Assembly (NCBI GenBank): GCA_033439265.1
Contig: JAVTVX010000004.1
Location: 24,375,201 to 24,439,200, forward strand
Direction of reading: 5' to 3'
Length of the DNA stretch: 64,000 nt
DNA from: Dillenia suffruticosa
Taxonomy: Eukaryota; Streptophyta; Magnoliopsida; Dilleniales; Dilleniaceae
Shown here: one piece after another, positions 1-13,384 of the stretch
How positions within the stretch are numbered: position 1 is the first letter of the stretch
Layout of the letters: the number at the start of each line of letters is the position of its first letter
Position numbers and translations under genes: made by a program
Notes under the pieces: model-generated
What the model was told of the DNA's origin: nothing
What the model saw: the letters and a program-made list of their open reading frames with translations, nothing else
Databases searched by the model: none

Positions 1-92
1 CCAACTGATGGGGTTCCAGCTCAACAAGAAGCTATCTAAGACTCTACAAGCAAACTCAAATTAGCCACTAAATAATTGTGAGATTGGCATAC

Positions 93-3000
93 CTGGAGTA
101 AGAGATCTCATTGTCACAAGATGAGATTTCTGGTGAAGACTCTGATAGGCCCTTTTTACCTCCTTGTGGCTTTTCTGGCAAAGGTTGATTATAGACTTTC
201 TGCTGAGTAACACCAGTGGCTGATTCCAGTGTCTTGCTTTCACAAAGAATGTTACCATCAGATAATGATCTTTTAAAAAATGACCTGGGCAACAGAAAAA
301 GGGTCTTGTAAAACTCTGCAGATAGCACTTGTGCTTCTGAATCAAGGCAAACTATGTTAGATTATATGGTTTTAACTTGATCAGCATACGACCACAGCAG
401 AAAAAGATTGAAGCTTTAGGTTCCAAAATCTAACAGATGAACTGGAAATGAAACTTAAGTAATTCAACAACCAGAAAATTTATAATAGTAAGCTGAAAAG
501 AGTTTTGAAAAACTTGGGAGATCTGGAATTGCAAGAGGGGTTTTAATATGCAGTTATAACTCTTGTAGGATTTGCAAGCTGTCATCTCATTGATGGCCTC
601 AACTAAGAAGCAAATTACAACACCATGTTTAGGGACCTACAAAAGTTGTCCACTGTAAAAAATGAATGAATTATACCTATAATCTTCATCTACAAGGTTA
701 GGACTTCGTCTCCCAACATTGTAATGCTGATCTGAGTCCAGTTCCCAAAGTGCTGGTTTACCCCGTTGGGGCTGGAAGTGCCCCAAGAACCTGGTCAAAT
801 AATCAGCCGAAGGCAGAGAAATTAATTCTACAAGGATATATCACAACGCAAAGCTGCTATGGCCAAGAGAAATTTGCAAGGGTTTGAGATTTCTACAACA
901 ATGTATTCTACAAGAAAGTAAGGCTTAGTAGACATACACATTGATCGCATCTTGTTTCTCAGCATCCATATAGGCATTACTATAGTATCGTTGAATAGTT
1001 CTGAAGAACTCTTGAGACTGAGTGGCAGCCTTCCATTGCCCTCTTCTCTCGGAGAATATCTGTTATTCACACCACAAAAGTCAAGAAGAAGTAAGAATTT
1101 ATTGGTTTTCCACTAAAGAATCTCTGTAGAATCTACATTGAGAAGCAAAACCCAAAATTCTAGAAATTTAGCATCTCCATGCAAACAGCACAGAGTGGAG
1201 AAAGATAATGGTCTAGGTAAATGGTGGGTGCCCCAGACAATCAGCAGCTCTAATCAAATAGCCAAAAAAGTGACAGGCAATATACAATTTTGAGACTTTA
1301 AAATCTATTATTTTGAAAATTTTAGCTTTCATTTATGATTCTAATCTTTTTGCTTCTACATGCTCTGGTGTATTCCTAAGGTTATAAGGCTATTGACAGG
1401 CCAGCACTCTACATGGAAAAAAAAAACACTGTGGATTGTCATTTCTTCCTTCTGTCAACCATCATCAGACATGTTAATCATGCTGACCAACTAAAAAGAA
1501 ATTCTTTAACAAACTAAAATCATTTGCTTATTATACTTGGACCTTCAGGTCTCAGAATGATTGCCATCCTAAGTCCAAATGGTTGACCAGTGAGTCTGTA
1601 AAATATCAGTCACAACCTCATTCAAGGGGAAACTAATCTAGCTGAGACAATATCTCAATGGAGATGCCCAGCTGAAAGAATAAAATTAATGAATTTTCAT
1701 AAGCAAACAAGACAAGCAGACACATTACATCAAGCTAAGGATAGAAATGTTCCTAAATGCCATAACACAAAAGTTACCTTATTGTGAGCGGCAGATCCAC
1801 CATATTGCAATGCAAGTGTGTCACCCATTCTCTCATAAATTCCCATTAGATCATCAGCTAAGGGGGCTTCAAGATCAATCTTTGGCTCATCTAGGTATCC
1901 TAGAGCATGCAACTGATGTCCAAGGGCAACCAAACCATATGCAAATTGTGCAACATTAGTGCGATCCAAACAGTCAATGCAATTGGTCCTCAGCACCCCT
2001 TTCTGGAGCATCAAGGGTTTAACCCGTTGGTCTTCCCTGTCATATCTGTTGCCATTTTTAATCTCTGTTTCTGGGTTGCCAGCTTCGTCTTGTTCATTGC
2101 AAAGGTTTTCAATAGAGCAGTCACCAAACTCATATTTTCTGAAGTACATGTGAATGATTAGCAATCACAGAGCGCAGACACCATGATAAGCTAATAGAAG
2201 TGAACATCAATGCAACCTAAAAGGGTACCCTTCTGACACAAGCACATGCCATAATTAAAAAGGCCAAAAGAAAAACCCTTAAATATCTAAACTGAGTCCG
2301 TACAAAACCATCCAACAAAGTTATAAAGTTTCCTTTGGACAAAAGAAATACAGAAAACCTTCGTCCTAAAGGTTTAAGGACGGGCTCATGAATTCATATT
2401 TGCTAGGATGCAAGGGCTGAAAAAATCAACTCTCTATGATGCTGGTGAATCTCTTGTATGTAATCTTCATTTGATGTCCCTATAATAGTGTTCTGTTTCG
2501 TGGAACAACAAGGATGAAGTACAGTATCCAGCGGCAAACCAGATGGCAACACAACCAATAAATCCACCATGTAAGATGCACATGTAACTCCAGCAGACAG
2601 AAAAAGAACTAGTGCTTATGTATCAACTTGCATATAGGATGATCAATTGTCAATTCATCAGGCTCCTTGATATAGTTTGACAAAATTAGAAAATTAGACA
2701 AGAAATGCCATGCAACAAGGAAAACGAACACCTCATATAGCAACAACTGACCTGTAGTATGAACAGTTTACCAATTGCTTAGACCTTGTATTTGGCATTT
2801 GACAGTAAAAGAAGCCCGTAAGATTCAATGCATTTGCAGCAACTTTTCCGAGAAGTGACAACACATTAACACCTTTGCTGAAAAGATAGATGGATGTCAT
2901 TTATATCATATAAATGTATAACAGTTATTTGACTGTTAAGCACAAGCAGGGAAAAGAAAAGTACTTTCTTGAATGCTTGTTTAGATCCCAGTGAAGAAAC

Positions 3001-6000
3001 CTTAGGCGATTCTCCTCTGTTAAATCTCTGTTTATAAATTCAATAGCATTAGCAAATGCAGCTCGTAGTATGGATTCTCGAGGCTTCCGCTCACGTGTCT
3101 GGCATCACCATTATTAGGAAAAGCATTAAATGGTAAAAATCTAGAGGAAGTACAAGAAAAAAACTAAGAAAATTTGCATATAATTGGAGGCAAATTGATT
3201 CATTAACAAAACTCGCCTTAATCAGATTAAATATAATTATCGGATTTCCATATCTCTTGACAAGATTTTCAAAATGAAGTCTTGTGGCTTCATAATTATG
3301 GTCCTTTGTTGATACTGGAAAAAGAAATGTCAAGCTGCAGAATCATAAGAAAAATCACCAAAGCAAATACATCAGTTGGGGACCAACTACACATACATAT
3401 GATGTCAGGTTTAATATTCAATCTTGAAGTTTCCTGCGACCAGAAAAGGGGGATGGAACCACGGTGCTGCACAACTGAACTTATCTGCAATGGCTGTCCA
3501 TCAGCATTTTCTTCAGAAACAATTTGTTCTGTCTCAACGTCATTAGCTGCATAACCCTTCTCATTTACTCCTCGTTTCAAGTATCTATGCCACAAAGAGA
3601 GAACAGAGTAATATGTCAAGTATCTACTCAACAGCTCAGGTCTATGTTGAGTTTTCACATGAGCTCTAAACCCCAAGAGGTGCTGTGTATTAGCATCGCT
3701 TGAGAAGAAAATAAGCACAAAGACATAATACAAATAAATGAAGAGCACAGTCCAAATGCATTCAAACCTGGTGCCTGCGTAATGCCGTGATCTTCTGGCA
3801 ATAAGGGTCAATTTGAAATCCCGGTCAGATATTGAAAGTTTCACCTGAATTTTCCAAATGGAAAGCCATTAATATCAAAACTAACTCCAGGGCAAGCATG
3901 CACCAGATAATTGTTTGCACAATTTTAGATTTAAGAAAAGAGGAATTCAGCAAGCATATACAAGATACTTTAACTGTTTAAGCATTTTTCAGATCAGCTG
4001 CATTAGTGTAATATAGAGTGCCTGATCTCATCCAATAACGTAACATAACAGATCGATAACCAATAAAATCTAGGAACTGGAGAATATATTGGTACACAAG
4101 TAAAAAGGATAAGCAAAGGAGAGCATACCACCCAAACCATCAATTTTTAACAGATTATAATATTAGTGCCCTACAGTAGTGCAAGGAATAACAGAAAATA
4201 ATAGCAAATGTCACTGACCAAGAACTAGAACAGTGTACAGCACACTCCCAAAAGAGAGAAGCATTAGCAGAACAGAAAAGGATGTGAAAACGACAAGTAC
4301 TACACTCTAACTAGCCCCAACAAATTCAATTACCTCAAATTGATATTTTAATAGTTTATAGGCTATGTAAGTAGCTCCTTTAGAATTCATTACCTGTCTG
4401 AAAAAGCCATGTACTAATGCAACTGTCCATAGTGTATTTTTGAGGTGATTCCTTATGGACCGCGTCAAGAACCCATTCCACACAAACATGGAATCATAGA
4501 GGAATTGATCTGTTTCATTACCACATACATTCTTTTGAACACTCTGCATTACATGGTAGGAGTAGCTGAAGTAGAAGTCCTTTGTAAGATCCACTGAGCA
4601 GAGGAGCTTCTTGTATCTATGTCAAAGCAAAAGACAAACAAGAAAGGAAACACAAAACACATCAATAAGCCTAATGAACTGTTGAAGGAGGACATGCGGA
4701 AAGTAGTTGTTGAAAGAAGAAGGAAAAAGAGAAAAAAGAAAGCAGGAAAAGAAAAAAAAATGAATAAAAAAGCAACTAATCAATAATCACCCCAAACCCA
4801 AATGATACCTTTGCCTCATTCAACATGTTAAATTAACATCACAACAGCAATGAAGATGCTCCTGTACACTTGCAGGAAATGAACTGGGAATAGCCTCTAT
4901 CAAGGAATATAAGCTTAAAACGATGCAGTATGAGTAAGCTTAAGTTGGTTTCCAAATAAATGCTTAACAGACACAGCTCTAAATCGCTCAAAAAGAAAAG
5001 CTCACAATACAAGCTTAAAGTGAGACAAATTAAAGCTAAACAAACACATAATATTGATTAAACACAAAAGAAAGTACTCACGAAACAGTACAGAGGCTGA
5101 ATGAGTACCTCAACAATGTGGGAATTCTCTAGTATTGAAAGAATATTTCCAAAGTCAGATTATTTGTTCCAAAGAATTAATTGCACTTAAAATGAACAAT
5201 GACAAAACAGAATTACCATCCAGATACAAGGGACAACTTATTTTTCTGAATCAAATGTTATGAGGTCCCTTAGAATACTAAGTACATTTTACATTTACTT
5301 GCAGAATAGACAAAAGGACCTGTTCTCAATCTTAGAATTAGCCATATCAGTCCGCACTGTAGAATGTGGAACACGAATCATCTTGCTCTTGCTGACTGCA
5401 TATATTGTATGGCCACAGATTGCACCAACTTTCCTTCTTTTTGTAATAAGCAGCATGTAATAAGGCCCCAGAAATTTGATGAACCCTAAAATCAAAAAAC
5501 AAAGAAATGAGTGATGAATGAAGGGGGTGCTGAGACAACAAACCTAGTGAACATGACGTACCAACGATCCCATAACAGGTAGTAACAAACTTGAGTCCAT
5601 CAGTAGACCTATTTCCGTCATGTATCCGCTTTAGCAAATCACAGTATTCGCTTTCTGAGTAGGTTGTGGGATCTTCTTGAATGTAGAGCTCAGAAGCCTC
5701 TAATCTATCAATCTTCAGCACTCTCCAAAAGCTTCTGCTTTTCTCCCATCCAATCATGTAGAAATTCTGTTGTCAAAAAAGGGAAAAAAGGTAATTTTGT
5801 CAAAAATATGCAGTACTATAGCCATTGATCTGAGTATAAAAAATACAGAAAATAGCCACATTAACAGGGAGAATAACCAAAATCCATAAAACAGATATGG
5901 ACTACAGTTCTTAATTGAAATTTTTAACAAAGCACACCATGTTAATATGGGAAAGAACAGACAGCTGTCAATTGCTTTGAGCAATTTAGAATATTAAACA

Positions 6001-8028
6001 CTTTAACATGACATGCAAATGGATGTGTGTGTGCACATGCATCACCACAGAACCACAAACTATCTAAAAGTGGGGAACTCATTTATTGGAGCAGAAAGAA
6101 GTCACCAAATTGCATAGACTCCATATAGATATTCGGTATTTTTTGGAGAACTTTCTACCATATGCACTAAAACAAGTGATGAGGAATGTATGTCCTGAGA
6201 GAGAATAGGAGCATCTAGGCATGACTAAAAATAAATTTGATTTTATGAGATAAAGGTAAGCAAGATGCCAACTGAAAAATGTGATCAGATTTTGTATAAG
6301 AATCCCATATAGATAATCAGTTTCAGACAAGGCAGATGATGAAAAATTAGTATTATCATTCAATAGTTTAAATGTAGAATCTTCCGGTGTGTAGACGCTA
6401 TGCCGATGAATGAACAAACTTGATTAATGAGTTTAAGCATAGAATAATGTATGATAAAAGCAATTACTCCCCTAAACTTAGCACTCAAGAAAAATGTCAT
6501 TTTGCATATCAATGAAATGTTGGAAAAAGAAAAGCAAATTTTTTTTTGGGATTTATTGCCAACGATTCATGCCAAATGGGAATCGATCAGTGGGAACAGT
6601 AATTCCTATAAGGTACCAGAGGACATCAATCAAAATGGACAGGTGAATGTTGCAACAACTTTGTGCCGGGAAAGATCAACTCATTATTAAAGAATTGTGC
6701 CCAGTTGATAGCTAGCAAATCATAGATCTCTAGATTCACATCCTTAATTTCCCCACTCATGAGCTAATTATGACAAAGAGATATATAGGAAAAACTGTAA
6801 ATGTAATGGTAAAACGGGAATTGACAACTGGCTGCTGCTGAAAACATAATTGTACATTGCAAACTACATCGGGCATATTTGCATAAGAATTATCGACACA
6901 AAACAAGTGGAATGACTTTGAAAGAGACTAAGCAACGTGTGGAACACTGTGCAAACAATTATTTTAGGCTGATCGCTCTCATTGTTGATGCTAGCAAACA
7001 AAAATTTAGCTAATGACAAACCTTGGCTTTTCAAAATAAATTACATGTAGCACACCAACAACGGTCTTCAAACGATTGTTCGGTAATGACCATCCATCAA
7101 CAACGGTCGTTTAAATAACTAAAGCTTAGTAACGACCATCCACTAGCAAACAGTTATAAGATATTTACAATTTATCATAGAAAATATGCTACTTAAAACA
7201 CAAACTACCCTTTTACTTCATTTTCTAAGTCAGAAAACTTAAAGGAACTAGTATCATTCAGAAACCAAAGCGATATTTTACGGAGGACTCCTGCTAAATC
7301 AGGTGGCACTCAAATCAGAGCAGAATGAAACTCAAGCAATAGCTAATCAACAAAGCCACACTTTCCTGAAAACACAGTGCAACGAATATGTGAGTGTTTA
7401 TCCTCGAAGAGAAGCATAACAATTTAAATACAAACTACTAAAAATCCTTAAAACTTTTGTAATTAATCTGCTAAATATAAATAAGTAAGCTTTTCCCAAA
7501 ATAGAGAAGAAAGTTGACGTTGATAGATATCCATGAAACAATACATTATGCTAAAGCTTCATGCACCTTGCCCCAGTCGAAATTTTTCCTTTTTCTCTTG
7601 CCATACCACCAATTTTTCCTTTTGACCTCCTAAAACTTACAAAGCTAATCTTCTATAAGTTCAAAAGCAAAAACATAGAATGCCCTAGTGTGAAGGATCT
7701 CCGCAACAGGAAATTTCAATTGTTCATCCTGCTGTTCCTCAATGAAGACTACTCCCCGATCAATATGGTTTTTAAAACGAAAATGTTTTATTAAATAAGG
7801 TCAATCCTAGAATCAATGTGTTAACTTCCTAATTCTAAAACTCTAATCAGAAACCCAGAGTCTGAGAACAAGACCAGCGCCCCAGATTGGTCCCCAGAAT
7901 CACACATAATTACAAGAAAATCAAACCCAGAATGAGAGAGAGAGTTGTACCGAGCGAGTCTCATAAAGCTTGAACTTCTGCAAAAAGCTGTTCTTGAATT
8001 CAGGCCGATGCTCCTTCTCTGAAGCCAT
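93..8028 (-). CDS. SAC-domain phosphoinositide phosphatase (plant SAC1-5 group), 3' end beyond the window
   Basis: Coding exons, all minus: 8028-7951, 5766-5562, 5485-5320, 4616-4394, 3844-3768, 3584-3397, 3314-3217, 3098-2965, 2877-2785, 2138-1778, 1059-938, 790-677, 284-93. They join in one open frame of about 684 residues starting MASEKEHRPEF. The SAC catalytic signature RTNCIDCLDRTN lies at about residues 471-482; it is a CX5R motif with Cys474 and Arg480 as the predicted catalytic pair. N-terminal SAC blocks such as FLGPYYMLLITKRR and GSIPLFWSQE are also visible. Plant members of this group remove a phosphate from PI(3,5)P2 and act at the tonoplast or endomembranes (family knowledge). 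Intron 1 is about 2.2 kb. Intron 7 has a GC donor. The frame is open (phase 2) at position 93. A weak candidate next exon lies at 1-43, but its translation does not resemble the family, so I left it out. Which paralogue this is cannot be decided here. Confidence 0.93.
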
Positions 8029-11000
8029 AGAGTTCGGATCCCGAGCCTCAGGCCCGGGGCAAGCTCAGATTCGCATACAACACAAAGAGATCACACAATT
8101 CCGAGCTGAAACACGAAGCTCGAAAACAAAAAACTAGATTTCACAGTTGTGTTCATCCGCAGCTTATTTTCTTATTCTTCTCTTTCACCAAAGCAATTGA
8201 ACATAGAAAACAACGAGATTAAAACACAGCGAACTCAAGAATCAAATATCAATCGATGCCTTAGTATCAAGCAAAAACAGCGTTTCACGAATCAACCGAA
8301 CTCAAACAGCGATATTGACACTAACAAGAAAATCGAAACTCTTCAACGATAGAAAAGACGGAAGAAAACCACATGTGGACAGGGAGAAATCAAACCAGAA
8401 ACCCTTGCATTAGAGAAAGAGAGAGAGGGGGGGGGCAGAGCTCCGACGACTGTATCCGCACAAAAAGATAAAAAGAAAAAAAGAAAAAAGAACCCCAAAC
8501 AAAGGGGTTTTTTGATGGCTTCCACTCTTTTTTTCAATTTATAGGCTACCAATCATTGCAAAATTTTCAATTAGAAAGTTCTAATCCCCCCTCCTCCCCC
8601 CGGGGGGGGGGGCGCCCAAAACATAAAAAAAAGTTTGATTCCGCAGCCCCAAGTTTGTGCAATTTTATTTATTTAAAATATATGTTTTACAATACCATTA
8701 TTTATTTGAACTAAATATAATCAAATCCTACGAGTTTATTCAAGATTTTATTTATTAATATAATTTGAATATTGGCTGTTATAATATTCAAATTATATTA
8801 ATAACAATGACACTAGGCATGTAATTTTTTTAATATTAAAAATTGACATTTCAAGAATATTTTTCTTTCTTATTCTTGACAAAATTAATAAATAAATCAA
8901 GAATATTTAATCCCCGATATTTTTGGGTTTGGTATTAAATCAATAAACCAGTAACGACCTTAGTTTTTATTAGTTTTGTACAAACGTATGGATGTTAAAT
9001 CGGATACTAAAATATTAATATGGAAAATATCATGTTCAGAATACAAATCATTAAAAATGCTGATTTCGTTTGGTTAGGCTGTCATTTAGAATTTCTCTTA
9101 AACCATTATGTATAAACTGTACTTAATATTCATTGAGAACATAAAATAAAATAAAAAATAAAATTAAAATTCATGTATTATGAACTATAAATAAATATTA
9201 ACATGAAACATCCTATATTCTTAGTAAGTAGTCAATGAAATGGAAACTCGAAGAGAAAGAGAAGCGCCATGTGCGAAAAAATCTTTGAAGGTGAAGAAGC
9301 CATTGGAATCTCATGAGAAAGGAAACGTCTGTTAGAACTTGGATCAAGTCATTAATGGACATTAATAACCACCCTTAAAATCCATGGATGAGAGAACTTT
9401 TTATGTATTATACGATTAGTATTTAAAACCCTTTGAAGATATAGTAAACTATCGTTCACTAGTATTGCCAATACGGGTAATATGGTATTATGAGGTTTAC
9501 TATTATCGAGTAACATTGGCAGGTTGAAACCCCTTGAGAATTGTCCCTAAAAGAATAGTCTAGTGATATAAACCTTTTCCTTCAATTTAATAATTTCATA
9601 TTTAAATTATTGTTCAATCAAAAAAAAAAAAAAAAAAAAAAGACACGAGAAAGGAAATGATAGATGGTAGGTATGTATATTGGGAATATACTCCAGAAAA
9701 GATGCCTTTGGTTCTATGATTTTTCTTCCTCACATGGTGTCGGGTCATGTGTTTATTTCGTAACTTCCTTGGTAGGATGTGTTCACGTTTTACATTTGAA
9801 GGAAATTTGCCTGAATTGGACTTGGTAAAATTTCCCGAACTTTACTTTTCACACAAGAAACTTTAAAAGTCTCTCTTCTTATCTAAATCAACTTTCTTAG
9901 TTTTTTGCTACCTCTTCTGCTTCTCTCTGTCTCTACCCATTGAACCCGATGCATGTAATGGTATAGAGACCCATTGATTTACTCAAAATTTAATTGCTAT
10001 CGTAGTTCAAGAATTTAAATTTGAATTTTTCTTTCGATGATAATAATGTGTGTGTGTATGTATATATACTTTTTTTTTTTTGCTTTTTGCTAATTTATGT
10101 TGCTTTTCTTGTGAGACTGAAATTGGATTCCTGACCTTGAGCATTTACCTATGAAACAAGTCAAGATAATGGTATTAGACCAAAATGAACATTTGAGAAG
10201 TACAATTTGAAAACTATCTAATCAAAACCTCCCAATTAATTCCCAAGATTAATTTCATTAGGGTTGAAAATGATAGATTTCATCAATTATTTTCATATTA
10301 AAAACTGTCATTATCCCGAGCGAAAATGGGTGAGCAGGGAGAATTCTTTGATTTTTTTTTTTTTTTTTTTTTTGAAAGAATTTATTTATATAATTTTAAA
10401 TATTATTTATTTGATTAAAAGATTATAATTCGTGTTGAAATCATAACTTAAAATATTTATTGTATTTCGCACTCAAATTCAAATTTCTGATCTTGTCCAC
10501 GTTTACGACGTATGTATTCTTTGACGAACGACACCCTTTAAGGTGCATATGTCATGAGATTATGTTGATCGTGCCACGTGCGGGTTGAATTGAAAGTTGA
10601 ATGTGTTGTGACAGCTGGGAGGACATGACATTGAAAGGAGGAATTCCAAATTGAGAAAATACAGAAAGCAAACAATACCCAACATTCTGCTTTGTCGAAA
10701 CATTTTGAAAAGTGCACATTAGTTTGGACAACTAATTGGGCAACAAAACCGACATAGTTATGGGATTAGTTTGGACAAAAATATTTTCGGAATAGGATAA
10801 ATTAAATATTCATGTGATATTTATTTTGAATGGGAAACTAAGAAGGGGTTTGACATTTGTGACGCTGCCAGTGATGGGAGTGCACGTGGAAAGCGAGGAA
10901 AATAAAACAAAGGACCCGAAGCTGACCCGTTCAATAACGGGGCTAGATTTGGATTACAGCTAACAACATGACGTGGCACAATGCGGACGTTTCATAGCGA

Positions 11001-12189
11001 ACCCACGTGACTGAGAGGAGGCATCTCATCTTCAATGCCGATGGATGAACAGTGGAGGTTGGTTAAAGGCAAAACTGAGATAATGGAGAATTGAGGACAA
11101 CTTTAATGCGTTAATGGTATATTATGGGATTGGGTAGGAGAGAATGAGCCTGCCCCCACCCCCCGGGGGGACCATGTTCGATAGCAACGCAACACTGCGG
11201 GTTGAAATGGTCATGTGCGTGTCACATCTTCAAAATTTCCATGTTCTTTTATAATTAATTTACAACTAAAAATGGTCATCCACTGCCGTGTCGTCCAATG
11301 TAGCCGATGCATAGGAGAACGCATGGCACATGTTCTTTTTCTTTTAGACTATGGGAACACCACATGCTTTTGGAAGACGAGACATGAATCCATTAATTAG
11401 CATACAAATAGTATATATTGTATGATATGATGGTTTGGTATACTACGAGTGTACGGGGAAGCTATGAAGGGTATTGGGCATGTAAGAAAATATTAGTTAG
11501 GAAGGTCATTTATAAAGAAAAAGGGGTTTAGTCCCATGCGATTTGGCAACCTATTACAACATGAGCTCATTCCTTCTCCTTCTCTCTTTCCTTTTTTTTT
11601 TATGTACAGTAAAATTCGAACCCGAACCTATTATAAGAGATATGAGATTAATGATACTTAAATTGAAACTCATTAACATTCTCTCTTTTTTAATGTATCG
11701 GCTTAATTCTCAAAAGTTACCCTTCTTTTCTCACTTCAGTGGGAACTACAATGTCATGTGAAAGAAACAAGACCAGTCTGTTTTTCTAAGCTGATGAATT
11801 TGTAGAGGACATGAATTGAAAATATTTGATCACAGTTGCATGAAGGCATGCTGGGCATTCCCCCGTTGAGACCTTGGTTGGGTGTAGGGCCTTGGGCCTG
11901 TATTTCTGTTTCGTTTGGGCTTCATTTTTCTATATATATATATATATTTGATCGCAGTCCTGCAAGTGGGTCATATATATTAGAATGCCTGATGCCGAAT
12001 ACAGACTTCTCCATCACTCATCAATTACCATCGGGATGTATTGCCGGCGTTGGGCTTGGTTAGAATTGCTGTAGAGTCGTTCCCTCCTATACTAATCAAG
12101 TAAATATGTCTTCTTGGTTTCCGTACGACTTCTCTAACTCCTAAACTATTGCAGATTAATCTAATTTATCCAAAAATTTTAAAATGATT
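8029..12189. other. Intergenic region upstream of the SAC gene
   Basis: No supported gene. The first 500 bases are the probable promoter and 5' UTR of the SAC gene, with a short GA tract and G-run near 8417-8435. The rest is AT-rich with poly-A/T runs (9619-9640, 10353-10372), C-run/G-run junctions at about 8586-8613 and 11151-11170, and a cluster of G-box sites at 10573-11010. The short reading frames at 11215, 11543 and 11836 look like chance. Confidence 0.6.
10573..11010. promoter_or_regulatory. Cluster of G-box / ACGT-core sites
   Basis: Three palindromic CACGTG hexamers (10575-10580, 10883-10888, 11003-11008) and one TGACGTGG site (starting about 10970) lie within about 440 bases. G-boxes and ACGT cores bind plant bZIP and bHLH factors. 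The cluster is about 2.5 kb upstream of the SAC start codon and has no closer recognisable gene, so any target is unknown. Confidence 0.4.
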
Positions 12190-12370
12190 CAAAGTTGGCT
12201 CCCTTGGTGAAACGATGCGTACCAAGCCTTGCCTCAAGTATGGTGTGCATACAATGGCCATCGCTAAGCCTTCCGGTGGGATGCTTGAAGTAGGATTCAC
12301 CATGAGGCCAATTGTTTGATGAGTCATTGGAGCCACCTTTGTGGTACTGGTTATTGCCGGGATCAAATAA
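12190..12370 (-). pseudogene. GDSL esterase/lipase fragment (exon 1 fused to exon 2)
   Basis: The reverse strand matches the block I region of the intact neighbour at 13385-14992. Pieces resembling LFDPGNN, NNWPHGESYFKHPTGRLSDG and then TPYL, FTKGANF are seen, but in different frames. The end of exon 1 and the start of exon 2 are joined directly: the sequence passes from the SDG codons to the exon-2 TPYL region with no intron and with the junction codons missing. There is no start codon, no catalytic Ser context (the GDS codons are altered to a VFDTHYL-like reading) and no downstream exons within 1 kb. It is a dead fragment of the local GDSL cluster. Confidence 0.75.
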
Positions 12371-13384
12371 TGAGTATCAAAAACATTGAAGAAGAAAAAA
12401 TAGTGATTTTTGAGTTTAATGATAGAAAATTAAAGTTTTTCGATTAATATCTTGAGTTGGAGTTTTAAAAATAAAAAAAAAAAGGGTTATTAGGAGAGTC
12501 AGGTCTTTGATTAGGCTCTTAAACTATTTAAATCGAAGTGGTTATATTTTTAAATATCGGTGATAAAATAAAAAAGAGAAGGAGGAGAAAGAACTTTGAA
12601 AAAGAAAGGGTTCATTTGACTTTATTCTCAGCCTCTTTTGACTCCTTAGGCTTTGGGATATGCCGTGCAACTGGCATGGAGCCATCAGAATCGGACCCTA
12701 TTTTTTGGAAAATTTATATCGTGAAACTTCTTTTAAAATTCTAATCATTATAAATTAACTAGTAATCACATACTTTTATAATTTTATTGAAAAAAATTTA
12801 CTTTTTTGTAATTAAAGTTGTTGTGAGCAGGAATTATTGAACAAAATAATCTCTTATTCTAGAGAGTGCAAGGGCAATCGACCACACTACCTCCTAACCT
12901 GACATAATCTGTCCTTTTTTTATGCTTTATGTTTTTTGTTTTGCTTTTTCCGACCCTTGTCCGTGAGCTCTATTGTCGAGGAATCTTGGAGTTGGGGGCT
13001 TTTTTTTTGTGGGACTGCGTTAAGGGTATCTGGCAAAGCTATAGTAAGAGTCTTGTCTGAGAGAGAGCAACTTTTTTTTTGTCCGAGAGGGGGGGGGGGA
13101 CTGATTTGAATTCTCACCAAGATCATCATTATTATTTTTCTCTTCAGCAATAAGAATGAAAAAACGCCGAGTTCAAAACTTTTATTAAAGACAAAAATTT
13201 CAAATAGTTAGATAAGTGTTGAAAATCTAAGACATGATTAATATAATAATGTATTAGTTATTACACACAAATGGAGGTCACAGAGAGTAGAAGCCACCTA
13301 GCAAAAGATACGTGACATTTCCAACAGGACCTACAACTACATACAGTCGCATAGTTGGGTAAACTCAATTAGGCCTTTTAGATA
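12371..13384. other. Intergenic, no gene seen
   Basis: AT-rich spacer between the GDSL fragment and the stop codon of the first intact GDSL gene. It holds a G-run at about 13088-13100 and T-runs. The 13150-13384 part is the probable 3' UTR and downstream flank of the GDSL gene. Nothing else is recognisable. Confidence 0.6.

Noticed and set aside
1-43. A possible fourteenth SAC exon after TTGTAG
   Set aside because: The phase fits, but the translation does not resemble the family and the exon is cut by the window edge.
2164-2784. A hydrophobic open reading in intron 9 of the SAC gene (near 2480-2590, minus)
   Set aside because: Exon 9 (ending 2785) joins directly in phase to exon 10 (starting 2138) to give the family sequence; including the extra piece would put a stop before the catalytic motif.
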